From: an uncultured Eubacteriales bacterium
GTDB lineage: Bacteria > Bacillota > Clostridia > Lachnospirales > Lachnospiraceae
Reading direction: 5' to 3'
Assembly (NCBI GenBank): GCA_900315015.1
Contig: OMXJ01000006.1
Location: forward strand, 49,592-113,591
Length of the DNA stretch: 64,000 bases
Shown: positions 61,365 through 64,000 of the stretch, one piece after another
Position numbering within the stretch: the stretch's first letter is position 1
Layout: every line of letters starts with the position of its first letter
Position numbers and translations under genes: made by a program
Notes under the pieces: generated by a model
The model's database searches: none
The model's input: only the letters and a program-made list of their open reading frames with translations
Told to the model about the DNA's origin: nothing

Positions 61365-61495
61365 GTGAAAGGCATTTAAGTGATAAGGAAAATAGTTTAG
61401 TTTTTACTATCTTTCTTCACTTTGACGAATTTGAGCTACAATTTTAGTAAAAATAAACAAATTATATTACAGTATTACAGGAGGAATATGAAGCT

Positions 61496-62155
61496 ATGAA
61501 GTTTTTTATTGACACAGCAAATGTTGATGAGGTAAGAGAAGCAGCTGATATGGGAGTTATTTGTGGTGTTACTACAAACCCATCTCTCATTGCTAAGGAA
61601 GGTAGAGATTATGCAACAGTTCTTAAGGAAATTGCTGCAATAGTTGATGGTCCTATTAGTGGTGAGGTAAAGGCTACTACAGTTGATGCAGAAGGAATGA
61701 TCGCTGAAGGCAGAGAGATTGCAAAGCTACATAAGAATATGGTAGTTAAGATCCCTATGACAACAGAGGGTCTTAAGGCCGTTAAGGTATTAAACAGCGA
61801 AGGAATCAAGACTAATGTTACTCTTGTATTCTCAGCAAATCAGGCTCTTCTTGCTGCAAGGGCAGGTGCTACTTATGTTTCACCTTTCCTTGGAAGACTT
61901 GATGATATTTCTCAGCCTGGTATTGATCTTATTAATACTATCGCCACAATTTTTGATAATTATGAGGATATCAATACAGAAATCATTGCGGCTTCAATCA
62001 GAAATCCTATCCACATCACAGATTGCGCTTTAGCAGGTGCTGATATCGCAACAGTTCCTTATAAGGTAATTGTTCAGATGACAAAGCATCCATTAACAGA
62101 TTCTGGTATTATTAAGTTCCAGGATGATTACAGAGCAGTTTTCGGAGATAAGTAA
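61496..62155 (+). CDS. Transaldolase, fructose-6-phosphate-aldolase-like subfamily
   Basis: The 219-residue protein is of the short FSA/TalC type. It begins [20 protein letters not shown], has [15 protein letters not shown], and the Schiff-base lysine K85 in VVKIPMT, the same number as in E. coli FSA. It transfers dihydroxyacetone units in the non-oxidative pentose phosphate pathway, consistent with the transketolase gene next. AGGAGG lies 11 bases before this ATG and only 3 before an ATG at 61488 that encodes a three-codon frame ending in ATGA overlap with the start. Confidence 0.92.
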   Translation: MKFFIDTANVDEVREAADMGVICGVTTNPSLIAKEGRDYATVLKEIAAIVDGPISGEVKATTVDAEGMIAEGREIAKLHKNMVVKIPMTTEGLKAVKVLNSEGIKTNVTLVFSANQALLAARAGATYVSPFLGRLDDISQPGIDLINTIATIFDNYEDINTEIIAASIRNPIHITDCALAGADIATVPYKVIVQMTKHPLTDSGIIKFQDDYRAVFGDK

Positions 62156-62208
62156 GATTAACTGTTTCCGAGAAAAAAAGTTTAGAGAAATATAGATCGG
62201 AGAAAAAA

Positions 62209-64000
62209 ATGAAAGATATCGATACAATGTCAGTTAACGCCATAAGAGTACTTTCAGCAGATGCCATTCAGAAGGCAAAGAGCGGACATCCAGGTCTTCC
62301 ACTTGGTTGTGCAGCAGTTGGCTATGAGCTCTGGGGAAAGATAATGAATTTCAATCCGGAAGATGTAGATTGGCTCAATAGAGACCGTTTCATCCTTTCA
62401 GGCGGACATGGTTCAATGCTTCTTTACTCACTTCTTCACCTTTTTGGCTTTGGCCTTACAAAGGAAGATTTAATGCAGTTCAGACAGCTTGATTCATTGA
62501 CACCAGGTCATCCTGAGTATAAGCATACTCGCGGTGTAGAGGCTACAACAGGTCCTCTTGGCGCAGGTATGGGTATGGCTGTTGGTATGGCAATAGCTGA
62601 AGAGCATTTTGCAGCAAAGTTCAATAAGCCTGGATATCCTGTATTCGATCATTATACATATGTATTAGGCGGCGATGGATGTATGATGGAAGGTATTTCA
62701 TCAGAAGCCTTCTCACTTGCTGGTACACTTGGACTTTCAAAGCTTATAGTTCTTTACGATTCAAACAAGATATCTATTGAAGGATCAACAGATATTGCTT
62801 TTACCGAAAATGTTCAGAAGCGTTTTGAATCCTTTGGTTTCCAGACACTTACGGTTGAAAATGGAAATGATCCAGAGGAAATCGGAAATGCTATTAAGGC
62901 TGCTCAGGCAGATAAGGTACGTCCTTCACTTATTACAATTAAGACAAAGATCGGTTGGGGATGTCCTGCTAAGGAAGGAACAGCTAAGGCTCATGGTGAG
63001 CCTCTCGGAGAAGAGAATGTAGCTGCTCTTAAGGAAAATCTTGAATGGCCTTCAAAGGAACCTTTCTTTGTTCCTGATGAGGTTTATGATAATTATAAGA
63101 AGCTTGTCTCTGATAAGAAGCCAGCTTATGATGAGTGGCAGAAGATGTTTGCAGAATACTGCGAAAAGTTCCCTGAGATGAAGGAAGCTCTTGATAAGGA
63201 ATTTGATCCTTCTGTTGCAGAGGCTCTTATCGATGATGAAGATTATTGGAAGTTCGAGGATAAGCCTCAGGCAACTAGAAATCTTTCAGGTGATGTTATT
63301 AACAAGCTTAAGGACAGAATTCCATCACTTATGGGTGGTTCTGCAGACCTTTCACCTTCTACAAAGACAGAGATGAAGGGTGAGCCATATTTCTCAAAGG
63401 ATAATAGACTTGGAAGAAATATGCATTTTGGTATCAGAGAGCTTGCAATGGGTGCCATCGGAAATGGTATGATGCTATCAGGCCTTCGCGCTTATGTTTC
63501 AACCTTCTTTGTATTCTCAGATTACTTAAAGCCAATGGCTAGACTTGCTGCTATCATGAAGATTCCTACAATCTTTGTTCTTACACATGATTCAATCGGT
63601 GTAGGCGAGGATGGACCTACTCATGAGCCTATCGAGCAGCTTGCCATGTTCAGAGCTATGCCTAACTTCAACGTATGGCGTCCAGCAGATGCTACAGAGA
63701 CACTTGCAAGCTGGTATGCAGCAGTTACAAGTAAGGAAACTCCTAATGCCATGGTATTTACAAGACAGAATCTTCCACAGCTTAAGGGTTCTTCAAAGGA
63801 AGCTTTAAAGGGCGGATATGTTTTAGTAGATTCAGACAAGGAAACTCCAGATGCAATTGTAATTGCTAGCGGTTCAGAGGTTCAGCTCGGTGTTGAAGCA
63901 AGGGAAGCCTTAAAGGCAGAGGGTATTGATGTTCGTGTTGTATCAATGCCATGTATGGATGTATTCGATGCTCAGAGCGATGAATATAAGGAAAAGGTTC
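62209..64000 (+). CDS. tkt: Transketolase, truncated by the window edge
   Basis: About 597 residues of a normal 660-residue transketolase are present; the frame is open at the right edge. It shows KSGHPGLPLG with the proton-transfer His, the thiamine-diphosphate motif GGDGCMMEG ... YDSNKIS, HGSMLLYSLLHL, NMHFGIRELAMG and THDSIGVGEDGPTHEPIEQL. It interconverts ketose and aldose phosphates with transaldolase, which ends 53 bases upstream. GGAG lies 7-8 bases before the ATG. Codon use resembles cellobiose phosphorylase, implying strong expression. Confidence 0.95.
   Translation, partial: MKDIDTMSVNAIRVLSADAIQKAKSGHPGLPLGCAAVGYELWGKIMNFNPEDVDWLNRDRFILSGGHGSMLLYSLLHLFGFGLTKEDLMQFRQLDSLTPGHPEYKHTRGVEATTGPLGAGMGMAVGMAIAEEHFAAKFNKPGYPVFDHYTYVLGGDGCMMEGISSEAFSLAGTLGLSKLIVLYDSNKISIEGSTDIAFTENVQKRFESFGFQTLTVENGNDPEEIGNAIKAAQADKVRPSLITIKTKIGWGCPAKEGTAKAHGEPLGEENVAALKENLEWPSKEPFFVPDEVYDNYKKLVSDKKPAYDEWQKMFAEYCEKFPEMKEALDKEFDPSVAEALIDDEDYWKFEDKPQATRNLSGDVINKLKDRIPSLMGGSADLSPSTKTEMKGEPYFSKDNRLGRNMHFGIRELAMGAIGNGMMLSGLRAYVSTFFVFSDYLKPMARLAAIMKIPTIFVLTHDSIGVGEDGPTHEPIEQLAMFRAMPNFNVWRPADATETLASWYAAVTSKETPNAMVFTRQNLPQLKGSSKEALKGGYVLVDSDKETPDAIVIASGSEVQLGVEAREALKAEGIDVRVVSMPCMDVFDAQSDEYKEKV

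Overview
The window is low-GC, mostly plus-strand, tightly packed bacterial chromosome. It uses ATG, GTG and TTG starts, AGGAGG-type ribosome binding sites, promoters with extended -10 (TGnTATAAT-like) elements, and hairpin/U-run terminators. Gene content suggests an anaerobic Clostridia member, most likely Lachnospiraceae (inference): cellobiose phosphorylase, a GH26 mannanase-type enzyme, cobinamide/cobalamin late steps, a MoxR-DUF58-transglutaminase trio, FIST and EAL signalling, and heterodimeric ABC exporters. No rRNA, tRNA, CRISPR array or intact mobile element was recognised. Both ends cut genes: a metallopeptidase on the left and transketolase on the right.

Layout. 0-7 kb: metallopeptidase end, a membrane/aminopropyltransferase fusion, then moxR-DUF58-transglutaminase. 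7-14 kb: phosphofructokinase, a purine-rich repeat array, nagA, an acyltransferase/DUF6320/alpha-beta hydrolase operon, an MgtC-like protein, and a probable decayed gene. 14-19 kb: a three-gene signalling operon (FIST protein, soluble chemoreceptor, peptidase-S51-like/GGDEF/EAL fusion). 19-26 kb: late cobalamin genes cobQ-cobT-cobU-cobS-cobC-cbiB-cobD. 26-30 kb: aldo/keto reductase, a split chromate-type transporter, and a VWA protein followed by a small HTH protein. 30-37.5 kb: four half-size ABC exporters forming two heterodimeric pairs. 38-40 kb: dihydroorotase and a WYL regulator.

40.3-50.3 kb holds the most unusual locus: a CarS-like CDP-lipid synthase, a phosphatidylserine-decarboxylase-like protein and a UbiA-like membrane protein, which parallel three steps of archaeal phospholipid synthesis. 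They sit with two rifampin-phosphotransferase-like dikinases, a GNAT protein and an AMP-forming ligase. I read it as a candidate uncharacterised lipid or lipid-conjugate pathway. The enzyme families are visible in the sequence; the joint pathway is inference.

50-57 kb: a Mn-type CDF exporter candidate, GH26 enzyme, SseB-like protein, lipid-kinase-like protein, isochorismatase-like hydrolase, D-aminoacyl-tRNA deacylase, a lone DnaB-like ATPase on the minus strand, and a HAD phosphatase. 57.2-57.8 kb is non-coding and contains a very short transcription unit: consensus promoter, two TTAG-N6-CTAA dyads and a strong terminator about 90 nt later. It is a good small-RNA candidate. 57.8-64 kb: cellobiose phosphorylase, sirtuin, FSA-type transaldolase and transketolase, with strongly biased codons suggesting high expression.

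A recurring theme is short tandem duplication, mostly between genes and occasionally inside them (8.3, 20.6, 24.85, 28.4, 29.6, 30.1, 47.2 and 54.7 kb).
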